Source of the DNA: a virus
Reading direction: 5' to 3' (one strand)
Length of the DNA stretch: 42,995 bases
IMG/VR virus record: IMGVR_UViG_3300009159_000119
Coordinates: 1-42,995 of that record
In this document: piece after piece, positions 6,917 through 14,560 of the stretch
Position numbering within the stretch: the stretch's first letter is position 1
Layout: each line of letters starts with the position of its first letter
Position numbers and translations under genes: made by a program
Notes under the pieces: model-generated
Told to the model about the DNA's origin: nothing
What the model saw: the letters and a program-made list of their open reading frames with translations, nothing else
Databases searched by the model: none

Positions 6917-8071
6917 TTAGATGACGTCGATGTTTTCTAGCGGGTTAGCGAGTTGAAGCGCCGGACGATTGTCCGACTCCGGTACAAGCGTTGGTTTCCC
7001 TTCCGGCTTTGTGATGAGGGACTGAAAGCGCGATTCAAACCGCGCCGACAGCTCCTTTCCTTTGAGAGCTTCTTCCGCCTTGTGGGGCGAAATGAGGTCT
7101 GCTCTCGGCCTCGTAATATCTAGTGTCAGGTGATTGCTCAGAAGAGTCTGAGCGGCTTCTGGGTCGGACCACTGGCGATTGCTCTTACCCTCAACGAGCT
7201 TGAAGCCTTGCGGCTCTTTGCCCGCCATCAGGTCGGCGACCTCTTGGTCTTCGACCGCTTCCAGCCAGTCGCGCAGCACCTTCTTTGCCCCCAGTACTTT
7301 GACCCGCTGGTCGCGAGTAAGGGCACCGGGATCTGGGAGGGTGATGATGCGTGCCTCTTCTGGAAGAGCCATGAGCCCCTGCGTGGCGTAAGCCGAGCAG
7401 ATGCCTTTGGCTGGACAGAATCGGCACGCCTTGTCGCAAGGGCCGAACGCCCCTGCTCCCCCCAGTGCCTGACGCGCCTTCGCGCCAAGCTCCATCGTGA
7501 ACACTGACAATTGTTGGCGAGTCAGGGTCCACGTCCTGACAGGTTCTGGGTTGTTCCGGTCTCTCGGTTGGTAGATCGAGAGATGTATCGGAAGATCGTG
7601 TGGTATGTCCGAGATCTGCTCCCACTGGCGGATCAAGGACTCGGCATAGATCGCGATCTGTTCGTTCTCCTCGGCCTCAACACTCACGCCGACACCATAC
7701 TTGAGGTCGTCGATGTAAATGCCGTCGGTCCTCATGGTGGCAGCGTCCACCATGCCGTTGCGCTCGGGGAGATAGAACAGGGGGATCTTTTTCTCCACGT
7801 AGCGCCGAGATTTCGGTGCTTCGTGGGAGCGGACAAAGGCCACGTAGCCGTTGACGTATTGCAGCATGATGTCGTCGATCCCCTCGGGAACAGGTTTCCC
7901 AGTGAGGATCATCGCCGCTACGTCGTGAGCTTTGGTGCCTTCGTCCGCGAAGAAACTGGACTCGTCTGGCAGCTCTGACGCGTGGTCGATAATGAACTGC
8001 GGTGAGGCAGTGCATCGAGACCAGCGGTGAGCTGAGGACGGTCCTACGTCGATTCGCGTGCGTTTAGCCAT
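6917..8071 (-). CDS. DUF2800 family PD-(D/E)xK nuclease-like protein
   Basis: A 384-aa protein beginning MAKRTRIDVGPSSAHRW with the SSAxRW-C start typical of DUF2800. EGTKAHDVAAMIL is the first acidic helix; IYIDDLKYGVGVSVEAEENEQIAIYAESL supplies the D-x(n)-(E/D)xK-type core and following helix. A Cys cluster (PCDKACRFCPAKGICSAYA) matches the Fe-S-binding C-terminus of Cas4/AddB-type nucleases. It probably processes DNA ends in replication or recombination together with the DUF2815 protein. Its start overlaps the end of the upstream gene by 8 bp. Confidence 0.85.
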   Translation of the reverse strand: MAKRTRIDVGPSSAHRWSRCTASPQFIIDHASELPDESSFFADEGTKAHDVAAMILTGKPVPEGIDDIMLQYVNGYVAFVRSHEAPKSRRYVEKKIPLFYLPERNGMVDAATMRTDGIYIDDLKYGVGVSVEAEENEQIAIYAESLIRQWEQISDIPHDLPIHLSIYQPRDRNNPEPVRTWTLTRQQLSVFTMELGAKARQALGGAGAFGPCDKACRFCPAKGICSAYATQGLMALPEEARIITLPDPGALTRDQRVKVLGAKKVLRDWLEAVEDQEVADLMAGKEPQGFKLVEGKSNRQWSDPEAAQTLLSNHLTLDITRPRADLISPHKAEEALKGKELSARFESRFQSLITKPEGKPTLVPESDNRPALQLANPLENIDVI

Positions 8072-8468
8072 TGAGGAGAGCGGTCAGGTCAGCGTGAAGG
8101 TCGGCAAACTTATCTTCGGTGGCTTCACCAATCTTGCGGAGACCGTATTTCTTGTTGATGCCGATGACCCCACTGAGCTTGTCGTTGTCGAGGCAGCTCT
8201 GAGCGACTTCGCGAATGTCTTGAAGCGTGAGCTTCTTGACGGGCTTGGGCTCCTCGACCTTGGCGGGCTCTTCGACCTTGGCGGGCTCTTCGACCTTGGC
8301 GGGCTTGGGCTCTTCGACCTTGGCGGGATCTTCGGTCTTAGGGGCTTTGACCTTGGCTGCTTTGACTGGACGGTCGGCCTCAACGGGTGGGATGTTGTAC
8401 TGGTTATAGATAGCCTTAGTGAGGGCTTCGACTGCTGCGGTGAGGGCTGCGATTTTTTCTTCTAGCAT
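8064..8468 (-). CDS. Coiled-coil phage protein with Pro/Lys/Glu repeat linker
   Basis: 134 aa from ATG 8468 (MLEEKIAALTAAVEALTKA); an in-frame upstream codon at 8543 would overlap the next gene. Three parts are visible: an N-terminal coiled coil, a linker made of repeated KVEEPKPA/KVEEPA units (residues about 45-80), and a C-terminal helical domain (LTLQDIREVAQSCLDNDK ... GINKKYGLRKIGEATEDKFADLHADLTALL). The C-terminal domain resembles one often found beside phage ssDNA-binding proteins. The repeat is nearly perfect at DNA level (8230-8340), so its length may vary between relatives. A scaffold or adaptor role in the replication complex is an inference. Confidence 0.65.
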   Translation of the reverse strand: MLEEKIAALTAAVEALTKAIYNQYNIPPVEADRPVKAAKVKAPKTEDPAKVEEPKPAKVEEPAKVEEPAKVEEPKPVKKLTLQDIREVAQSCLDNDKLSGVIGINKKYGLRKIGEATEDKFADLHADLTALLNG

Positions 8469-8488
8469 TTGGATGTTGGTTGATGTTT

Positions 8489-8722
8489 TTAGATGACGTC
8501 CCGCTCCACCGGAGTGGCGTAGCAGGGCGAAAGGTTGGGCCACTCAAGGATGATCTGGACAATGTCCTGACCCCGATAGCAGCGACCCTTGGCCTCGTCG
8601 TTAGACGAGACCACGTAGTCGCTGATCTCCTTGAATAGCTCGGGACGTAGCTTGGACTCCCAGTTTTTGAGGTGCTGTGTTTGGAATCCAAGAGCTTCCG
8701 TAAAGTTGGTTGTGGGGATCAT
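8489..8722 (-). CDS. Small MerR-like helix-turn-helix protein
   Basis: 77 aa from ATG 8722, chosen for its ATGA overlap with the upstream gene. LGFQTQHLKNWESKL matches the recognition helix of MerR/excisionase-type winged helix proteins (usual pattern LGxxxxTLRxWExxG), and RCYRGQDIVQIIL matches the wing and following helix (usual YRxYxxxDIxxI). No effector domain is present, so it looks like a stand-alone small DNA-binding regulator or an Xis-like protein. It could regulate the leftward replication operon; no binding site was found by eye. Confidence 0.5.
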   Translation of the reverse strand: MIPTTNFTEALGFQTQHLKNWESKLRPELFKEISDYVVSSNDEAKGRCYRGQDIVQIILEWPNLSPCYATPVERDVI

Positions 8723-8850
8723 AGCGCAATTACGAGTGCCATGATCATAACTCCCATCGCGACGCCGACCGATATCGCGGCGGCAATCGTGGGCCAATTG
8801 ATGAGGTCGGGATCGGCTTGAACCTTAATTTTTCCGTAGTTTTTACGCAT
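8719..8850 (-). CDS. Small single-span membrane protein (43 aa)
   Basis: Starts at ATG 8850 (MRKNYGKIKVQADPDLINWP) and ends in TGA 8719-8721, overlapping the next gene in ATGA. After a polar N-terminus there is one hydrophobic stretch, ISVGVAMGVMIMALVIAL, at the very C-terminus. The overlap with a recognisable gene supports translation. Function unknown; it is an odd membrane peptide within a replication block. Confidence 0.55.
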   Translation of the reverse strand: MRKNYGKIKVQADPDLINWPTIAAAISVGVAMGVMIMALVIAL

Positions 8851-8896
8851 ATGCGGTAGTGGGACGGGGACTAATACTGTTTATGTTTATGTTGAC

Positions 8897-8921
8897 GAGA
8901 GAAAAATGACCTTGAGGTCAT
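8897..8921 (-). terminator. Rho-independent terminator after the primase gene
   Basis: On the minus strand a hairpin ATGACC-TCAA-GGTCAT (8906-8921) is followed directly by TTTTTCTCTC. It lies 5 bases past the stop of the primase-helicase gene at 8927 and so would end or attenuate transcripts before the 43-aa membrane protein. The stem is short, so termination may be partial. Confidence 0.65.
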
Positions 8922-8926
8922 AAATC

Positions 8927-11371
8927 TTAAAGGGTGTCCATGCGGGCCTGAGCACGGGCCTCGATGTCTGGCGTGATCTGCTTGGCCCACAGCGTGTGGC
9001 GGGTGCCGTCGACGAGGTGTCTGCCTGCCGAGATAAACCCCTTTGAACGCAGGACCGCGCCCAGAGCTTGATCGGAGAACGGAGGCAGGTTGTCGGTCGG
9101 TAAGACTGCGCGTAGTGCCGTGAGTGATACGAGGTCTTTGCGGACCAGAGCGTGTGGCTCGTCTTCGAGGCATTCCGCAATGGCTGAAGCCAACGGGCTT
9201 GTGGTCTGCTTGGCCAATTCTTTAAGGAATGGCGTGACCGGAGCCCGACCCTCGGGGTTGAAATCTGGTGAGATCGGCCAAGCCTCTAGAAAGGCTCTGA
9301 TGCCGCCCGCCAACCGTGTGCATTCGGAGTAGAAGCGATTGAAGTAAGCCTCCCCACCAATGGCGTCGATGTCTGGCTTGGTCTGGAGCGGACTGTTGAT
9401 CACCCAGTACCGACGGTCATCGTCGTGGACCGCGAGAGCGTCGTGATGATTCGTGAACAGGATGTAGTTGGTGACGTTGGGCACCGTCTGGACTGGCTCG
9501 TACAACTGCCGGACCGAGACCTTGTCGTCCGAGATCAGGGGCTTCATCTTATCCATGACCCTGTAACGATTCGTTCCCATCACGCGCACCTCGTCGAGGA
9601 TGAGGAGCTGCGATCCGCTTGCCCAGCCGTTGCTGGTGCCTTCCATGACGTGTTCGGCTGCGAGCCACTGGACGTTGCTGTGCCCCAGCGCCAGCGTCAT
9701 CACGTAGCCCCAGCCGCCTTTGCCTGCACCGGGTGCGGACATAAGCGTCGGAGCCCAGCGGATTTTCTTGCCGGGATGTTGAACCTGATAAGCCGCCCAG
9801 TCCATCGCGGTCACCCAGTACTGCCTGCCGTGCAGGTTGCACGCATGGATGCACAGCAGCTCGCCTGCCTCCAGTGCCTGCGACTTGTCGGCCTTTGCGT
9901 ACGTCGGTCGGTAGGTGTTGATGAAAGGCACCCCGCCCGACACGAAGACCCGCTTGGGTTCCGACGGGTCGTAACGCACGTTCTCGACGACTGGGATGTT
10001 GGCTACGTGTATCAAATACTGTGATGCGCTCATCTCGGGGTCGGGGCTTTGATAAATGAGGTCGACGACCTCTCGACGCATCTTGCGGTTGTCGAGGTAA
10101 CGGTAAAACAGGTTAGGCGCAGTCAGGAAGACAATGCCGCTCGTCCACGGGGGATGCACTGCCGTGGCCTTGACGGCTGCGTTGGTGATGCGTTTCACCT
10201 CCTTGGCAAGGTCGCCGACGGTCGGCCCGCGCAAGCCTCGGGACTTCGTGGCTCCAAAGAGGTCGGCGACCAGCACCTTCTGCTCAATTGGTCCGACGAC
10301 ATCGGCAAGCTTCGCGATGCGTCTGGCCCCTTCGTCGAGGAGCTCTTCGGACGACCGAGCAGGGCTTTGAATCCAGTCGCGAGTCTGCTGGAAGACGCGG
10401 CTGGACATCGGGCGATTGTCCCAGCCGCATTTGACCGCTTCGCGGATCACGGTGCGGATCGTGACCGGAACGCGGTCACCGGGATTGGCTTTGAACGACT
10501 CCCACCGTGCCATGAGAGTGTCGGTGTCGGTGTACTTGTCCGAGCTCTGGGAAGACCATGCGTCCCAGATTTCGAATCCCGCGTCACCGAGTTGATGCTT
10601 GATGCCCATGCCGATCTCAACCCACTGCTTCATCGAGCACGATGGGTCGATGACCTTGAGCGCCGACTCGACGTCATCGGCGGTGACGCTCTCGACTGGC
10701 TCGCGGAGGTTGGCGATATCGCCGACGTCCGCGTCGGCTGGGTCGACGGGGTCCACACTCTTGAGGCTCGCGATCTGCGCGATCTGAGTGTGGTCGAACT
10801 CGTGACCGTCGGTCTTCTGATAGGCGATGGGCGACTCCGTCGAGTCCGTGTATTGCACGGGCAAATACATCGGTTGGACCGCGACTTTCGACTCGCTGGT
10901 GACGGCATTCATGCCAAGCAGTCCCGCAAGGGCGGTGACCGCTGCTGGATAGTGTGCCACGGGGACGCTGTTGACGGGCACCATGACGCGCAGGCGGGGC
11001 TTCTCGGGCGTCGAGCGTGCGGTATGCCAGACGACCGCGCTCAGGTCACCCAAGAGGGTCTCGGGGCCAACGCTGAGAATGCGTGCGCTCTCCTTGCCGT
11101 CGTCGACGTCAATGAACAACACGTTGCAGTGAGTCGCCTGCGACGTCTGGCGGGGGCTGGGGCTCGACTTGAAGACTGCCGGAACGAGGTAGTCGGTCTT
11201 CTTGCGTTCGTTCTGCTCCTTGTCCGGCAAGGCGAACATCTCGGAGCGGGTGAGCGCCAACTGCACGGGGCTCGCCACCGTTGCCTCAACCAGTTCCGCG
11301 AAGGTCTGGTGAGGCAACGCGTGGACTTGCCCGAGTTGACTGGCGATGCCACTGAAGTATCGGGCGCTCAT
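8927..11371 (-). CDS. Primase-helicase (AEP/PriCT-2/SF3 helicase)
   Basis: 814 aa from ATG 11371, chosen for the ATGA overlap with the upstream 43-aa gene; another ATG lies 9 bases upstream. The N-terminal third looks like an archaeo-eukaryotic-type primase domain: FIDVDD (acidic pair about 88-91) and TARSTPEKPRLRVMVPV, a segment common in these enzymes. Residues about 220-310 form a PriCT-2 domain (DDVESALKVIDPSCSMKQW ... GMGIKHQLGD). The C-terminal part is a D5/VirE-type SF3 helicase: Walker A SAPGAGKGGWG, Walker B LLILDEVRV, and the sensor-like YILFTNHHDAL, then DDRRYWVI. It would prime and unwind DNA for the phage polymerase. Confidence 0.85.
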   Translation of the reverse strand: MSARYFSGIASQLGQVHALPHQTFAELVEATVASPVQLALTRSEMFALPDKEQNERKKTDYLVPAVFKSSPSPRQTSQATHCNVLFIDVDDGKESARILSVGPETLLGDLSAVVWHTARSTPEKPRLRVMVPVNSVPVAHYPAAVTALAGLLGMNAVTSESKVAVQPMYLPVQYTDSTESPIAYQKTDGHEFDHTQIAQIASLKSVDPVDPADADVGDIANLREPVESVTADDVESALKVIDPSCSMKQWVEIGMGIKHQLGDAGFEIWDAWSSQSSDKYTDTDTLMARWESFKANPGDRVPVTIRTVIREAVKCGWDNRPMSSRVFQQTRDWIQSPARSSEELLDEGARRIAKLADVVGPIEQKVLVADLFGATKSRGLRGPTVGDLAKEVKRITNAAVKATAVHPPWTSGIVFLTAPNLFYRYLDNRKMRREVVDLIYQSPDPEMSASQYLIHVANIPVVENVRYDPSEPKRVFVSGGVPFINTYRPTYAKADKSQALEAGELLCIHACNLHGRQYWVTAMDWAAYQVQHPGKKIRWAPTLMSAPGAGKGGWGYVMTLALGHSNVQWLAAEHVMEGTSNGWASGSQLLILDEVRVMGTNRYRVMDKMKPLISDDKVSVRQLYEPVQTVPNVTNYILFTNHHDALAVHDDDRRYWVINSPLQTKPDIDAIGGEAYFNRFYSECTRLAGGIRAFLEAWPISPDFNPEGRAPVTPFLKELAKQTTSPLASAIAECLEDEPHALVRKDLVSLTALRAVLPTDNLPPFSDQALGAVLRSKGFISAGRHLVDGTRHTLWAKQITPDIEARAQARMDTL

Positions 11372-11499
11372 TTCAGCCACCTCCGCTTCCTCGCCTCGGC
11401 GAGCTGCTTGGTCCGTCGGGCTATTTCAGCCTTCGACAGGGTCTTCTTTTTGCCTTTGGACAGGCGTCCAAGGGCGGCGGCGAGTTGGGAGGGAGTCAT
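11368..11499 (-). CDS. Small basic hypothetical protein (43 aa)
   Basis: Starts at ATG 11499 (MTPSQLAAALGRLSKGKKK) and ends in the ATGA shared with the primase gene. The product is strongly basic (about one third Lys/Arg), with a run KKKTLSKAEIARRTKQL and ending ARKRRWLK. A nucleic-acid-binding helper coupled to the primase is plausible. No family is recognised. Confidence 0.55.
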   Translation of the reverse strand: MTPSQLAAALGRLSKGKKKTLSKAEIARRTKQLAEARKRRWLK

Positions 11500-11547
11500 G
11501 GCGGGCGTGGAGGACGATCACGAGATCGCATTCGTGTCAAGCCACGG

Positions 11548-12132
11548 CTACTTGATGAACCCTTCGGTGCGGAGGTAGTCGATAAGCTTGAGGCCAAGGC
11601 GAGCTGCATCTTCTGCCGACGGTTGTCGGAGAAGTGCGGTGTTAACCTCATTTATTATCGCCGTGTCAAAGCGCATCGACTCAAACGACCCCGACCCGAG
11701 CCGACCCGAGCCGTGAAGGTAGGGATTGTTCCCTGTGATGCTGTACAGTTCCCTTCTGTGCTCCTCCAGTCGTGCCGCTTTTTTCTTCGCTGTGTGATCG
11801 CGCTCGGCGTACTTGGCTCGGAGGTCGGCGAGCTTGAACGTCGTGGCAGCGTGCCACGTCAGCAGGCGTTTCTGCCAGTGGGGGTTGTCGAGGTTGATGG
11901 TGACGGGAGCGATCTTGTCGCTGTACGTCGCGTCCTTGTCGTTGCAGCCGAGGACGAATTTCGAGCTGCTTACGGAAGAGCGATGGAGCCCCTTTGATCT
12001 TAATCCGCGCAGATAGATCGAGGTCTCGGTCTTCGAGAGGTAGTACGAGTGGTTGTTCCCAATGTAGGTGTCGGACAGAGACCAGCCGAGGCTGGTGAGG
12101 ATAGAGCTGAGTTGATCGGTGATGATGAGCAT
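11548..12132 (-). CDS. Hypothetical protein (194 aa)
   Basis: Starts MLIITDQLSSILTSLGWSLS. The N-terminal half looks like an alpha/beta domain (SYYLSKTETSIYLRGLRSKGL), the middle is a charged helix (KYAERDHTAKKKAARLEEHRREL), and the C-terminus is helical. No catalytic motif is obvious. It lies in the leftward block between the primase and VWA genes, five bases downstream of the small gene at 12138. Function unknown. Confidence 0.7.
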   Translation of the reverse strand: MLIITDQLSSILTSLGWSLSDTYIGNNHSYYLSKTETSIYLRGLRSKGLHRSSVSSSKFVLGCNDKDATYSDKIAPVTINLDNPHWQKRLLTWHAATTFKLADLRAKYAERDHTAKKKAARLEEHRRELYSITGNNPYLHGSGRLGSGSFESMRFDTAIINEVNTALLRQPSAEDAARLGLKLIDYLRTEGFIK

Positions 12133-12137
12133 GGTGA

Positions 12138-12356
12138 TTAGAACGAGGGTTCGACGGCATCTTCCCGCGTATCGACGCGGTCAATACCGTGGTGAGGCGT
12201 GAAACGATAGAACGAGCGACCGTCGAGGCTTTCGAGGGCGTAGACGTCGGGACGGAAATCGCCGGGTGTGGCGATGGAGCAAAGGACGCGCAGGCGAAGG
12301 AAGCCGACGCGAACGATGGAGCCTGAGCTCCAATCCTGACGAGAGCGTGTGATCAT
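12138..12356 (-). CDS. Small hypothetical protein (72 aa)
   Basis: Starts MITRSRQDWSSGSIVRVGFLRLRV; appears to be a small beta-rich domain (DVYALESLDGRSFYRFTPHHGIDRV). Closely spaced with the 194-aa gene downstream. It lies just after the hairpin that follows the VWA gene. Function unknown. Confidence 0.55.
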   Translation of the reverse strand: MITRSRQDWSSGSIVRVGFLRLRVLCSIATPGDFRPDVYALESLDGRSFYRFTPHHGIDRVDTREDAVEPSF

Positions 12357-12392
12357 GTGTATTAGGTTGTTGAGTACTGACGTGGAAAGTTA

Positions 12393-12418
12393 ACCACCAC
12401 CCCCTCGGGGGTGGTGGT
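12393..12418. terminator. Perfect 11-bp hairpin after the VWA gene
   Basis: ACCACCACCCC and its complement flank a CTCG loop. It lies 5 bases downstream of the stop of the leftward HExxH/VWA gene. On the minus strand it is followed by TTAACTTT, a poor U-tract, so it may act as a weak terminator, an attenuator or an mRNA end stabiliser. It is one of three such hairpins that separate the AAA+/VWA genes. Confidence 0.55.
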
Positions 12419-12423
12419 GATGG

Positions 12424-13650
12424 TCACAGCTCGACGCGGACCGTGCGCCCCGTCTTCGCGACGGTGTCGGTGGTGGACAACCAGAGTGTGGCGACATCCA
12501 CGCTCTCCGGTTCGTCACCACAGAGGTCCGTGAGGTAGACCAGACCCGCGACGTTCTCGCCCGCTTCGACGAGCTCCGCCACTCGGGCGAAGGGCTCGCG
12601 GAAGTCGGTGCCTCCGCCACCCTTGGCGTGCAGCGGCGCGTCCTCGCCGGGTGCGAGGCGATACTCGGCGTGTATGATCGTGTCGCAGTCCATGACGAGC
12701 GCCTCGCAGCCGAGGTCACCGCAGCACTGGCTGATCAGCGCCGTGAACTGAGCCGTGAGCTCATCGTCGATGCTGCCCGACGTGTCGCGGACGAACACCA
12801 CCAGACCAGTCGCGTCGACTTTGCGGCGTGGGTAGATGACCGGAGCCCCAGCGAACCGACGTGCGCTGCGGGTCCAGTCGTTACGCGTCGCGATGGACGA
12901 CTTGAGGAAGTCGGCGGTCTCGTCCCTCCAGTTGAGCGTCACTGGTGTCTTAAGGGCATCGAGCAGCCGCTGGAGCTCGGCGGGCGCGTTGCCTTTGCCG
13001 AGCGCACGGGAGGCTTGGTCGGCCTGCACCAGCGCACGATCCCATTTTTCTTTCATCGTGGGCGGCGGCGTCTTGCCGTGCAGCGGTGCAGGGGTCGGCG
13101 CTGGAGCCTCGAAGCCACCGCACCCGCCAACGTCTGGCGGGGGCTGACCGTTGGGGTCGGGCTGGCCGTTGGGGTCGGGCTGGGGCTGGCCGCCCTGCGG
13201 GGGCTGGCCGCCCTGCGGGCCTTTGCCGCCCTTGGGCGGCGGATCGCGGCGGATCGCGGCGAGGATTTCCTCCTCCGCCATGCCGTCGTATCGCTTGTCG
13301 CGGAGCCCACCCTTGGGCATCGAGACGCCCGCGAGCTTCTCGAGGACGGCGTTGATGGCGTAGTCGCCAGCGATGTTGCCTTCCTCGTTGAGGGGGAGGC
13401 GGTGGAAGTGGTCGTGGGCGCAGTGAAGGGTCTCGTGGAACAACACGAACCGCACCTCTTCGGGGGTGAGCCCCGCGACGAACTCGGGGTTCCAGCGGAT
13501 CACGGCACCGTCGGTGCAGGCTGTGGGGACCGTGGGGTCGATGACGTCGCGGAGGTTCGATGCGAGCGAGCCGTAGAAGGCTGCGTGGGGGGTCGTGAGA
13601 CCCCAGTAGCGGGCTTTGTCGATGGCGATTGGGATCGGAATGGTGGACAT
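12424..13650 (-). CDS. HExxH metallopeptidase-like and VWA domain protein (CobT/DUF2201 type)
   Basis: A 408-aa protein. The N-terminal part carries H72-ETL-H76 within FVLFHETLHCAHDHFHR, a zinc-peptidase-like motif, followed by GDYAINAVLE which may give the third ligand. A low-complexity linker (about 145-195) is made of GGQPPQGGQP and PDPNGQ repeats. The C-terminal part is a VWA-like domain with a MIDAS motif DTSGSI and the distal GGGGTDF motif. This architecture (DUF2201-like) works with a MoxR-type AAA+ ATPase, encoded here at 14561-15595, much like CobS/CobT or MoxR/VWA chaperone pairs. The target that the pair remodels in the phage cycle is unknown. Confidence 0.8.
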   Translation of the reverse strand: MSTIPIPIAIDKARYWGLTTPHAAFYGSLASNLRDVIDPTVPTACTDGAVIRWNPEFVAGLTPEEVRFVLFHETLHCAHDHFHRLPLNEEGNIAGDYAINAVLEKLAGVSMPKGGLRDKRYDGMAEEEILAAIRRDPPPKGGKGPQGGQPPQGGQPQPDPNGQPDPNGQPPPDVGGCGGFEAPAPTPAPLHGKTPPPTMKEKWDRALVQADQASRALGKGNAPAELQRLLDALKTPVTLNWRDETADFLKSSIATRNDWTRSARRFAGAPVIYPRRKVDATGLVVFVRDTSGSIDDELTAQFTALISQCCGDLGCEALVMDCDTIIHAEYRLAPGEDAPLHAKGGGGTDFREPFARVAELVEAGENVAGLVYLTDLCGDEPESVDVATLWLSTTDTVAKTGRTVRVEL

Positions 13651-13661
13651 GGGAAAACAGG

Positions 13662-14462
13662 TTATAGGGAGAACAGGGAGCAGAGGTCGGTAGCGCGTTG
13701 AGCTACGTTGGCACGAGCGATCGGATCGTCTCGGAGGGTCGCGGCGTCGAACTCGGTGAGCTCGGCGGCCTGCGCGGCGAGGGCTGCGATCTGGGGGTCA
13801 TCGCGGAGGTTAAGGTCGGGCACCAGAGCGAGGATTTCGCTCAGGTTACTGACGAGGGTGTCACGGAAGATGCCTTTGGGGTCGCGGAGCTTCTGCGCCA
13901 CCTTGAGGATCGCCTCTGCCAAACGCTCGCGGAGCTCGTCCTGAGCCGCCTTGGATGCCTCGTCGATCCACTCTGCCCACTGACCGACGTCGGGGACGGG
14001 CAGGTAGCGGGTGGTAAAGGAGAACCTCGCGGCCACGACGTCGTGGCTGGGCCACTGGCTGGCAACGTAGAGACCGTTGAGACGGGCTGGGGCGTCTGCA
14101 CGCACGCGGTCGTAATCGGCGAGGAACTGGGACACGAGGGTGTCGATCCGTACGCCGAAGGACTGCATGAGGGCGGAGTGCTCGTACTGGCGGGCGGCGG
14201 GGAGCAAACGGAGCCCCTTGTCGGCTGCGGGCAGCGTGAGGCGATAGTGCTCGGCGCGGGCCTCAGTGTGGAGGCGGGCAATCTCTTCAAGGGCTGGGTG
14301 GGCGCAGATTTTTACATCTACGCGAGCTTCATCGCGGAGACCGTGCCGAGCGTTCTCGGCGGCGGTTTCGGCGGCGTGGCGCTTTACGGTGCGCCATGCG
14401 CCGACGTTTAGGGTCGCGATGACGGCTTTTGAGGACAGGCGGGCGGTGGTGGGAGCATTCAT
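13662..14462 (-). CDS. Hypothetical protein of the MoxR/VWA module (266 aa)
   Basis: Lies between the AAA+ ATPase and the VWA protein, a position often held in phages by a third protein such as DUF3150; the match to that family is only a loose impression. The sequence is helical with an Ala-rich N-terminus (TVKRHAAETAAENARHG), DEARVDVKICAHPAL, a central FGVRIDTLVSQFLADYDRV and a coiled-coil-like stretch WAEWIDEASKAAQDELRERLAEAILKVA in two parts. It could be an adaptor or substrate of the ATPase. No enzymatic motif seen. Confidence 0.65.
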   Translation of the reverse strand: MNAPTTARLSSKAVIATLNVGAWRTVKRHAAETAAENARHGLRDEARVDVKICAHPALEEIARLHTEARAEHYRLTLPAADKGLRLLPAARQYEHSALMQSFGVRIDTLVSQFLADYDRVRADAPARLNGLYVASQWPSHDVVAARFSFTTRYLPVPDVGQWAEWIDEASKAAQDELRERLAEAILKVAQKLRDPKGIFRDTLVSNLSEILALVPDLNLRDDPQIAALAAQAAELTEFDAATLRDDPIARANVAQRATDLCSLFSL

Positions 14463-14512
14463 GGTGATATCGATTGTCTGATGTTGTTGTTGTTGGGTTG
14501 AGAACTGACTGG

Positions 14513-14543
14513 ACCCCCGTTATCGTAGGGCGATAACGGGGGT
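14513..14543. terminator. Perfect 13-bp hairpin after the AAA+ gene
   Basis: ACCCCCGTTATCG (14513-14525) and its exact complement (14531-14543) flank a 5-base loop. It sits 17 bases past the stop of the leftward MoxR-like gene and about 50 bases before the start of the next gene. No U-tract follows on the minus strand, so it may be an attenuator or an RNase-processing or stability element rather than a full terminator. The rest of 14463-14560 holds a short GTT-rich stretch and no gene. Confidence 0.6.
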
Positions 14544-14560
14544 CGGATGAGGTCTCTGGG

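Noticed and set aside
10049-11578. A 509-codon open frame on the plus strand opposite the primase gene
   Set aside because: It lies entirely over the primase-helicase and its neighbours, which have clear motifs; the translated product is Arg/Val/Asp-rich with no family features. Typical antisense shadow of a GC-rich gene.
12628-13701. A 357-codon plus-strand frame opposite the VWA gene, and a 237-codon one at 13698-14411
   Set aside because: Both cover genes with recognisable domains or operon context on the other strand and show no motifs.
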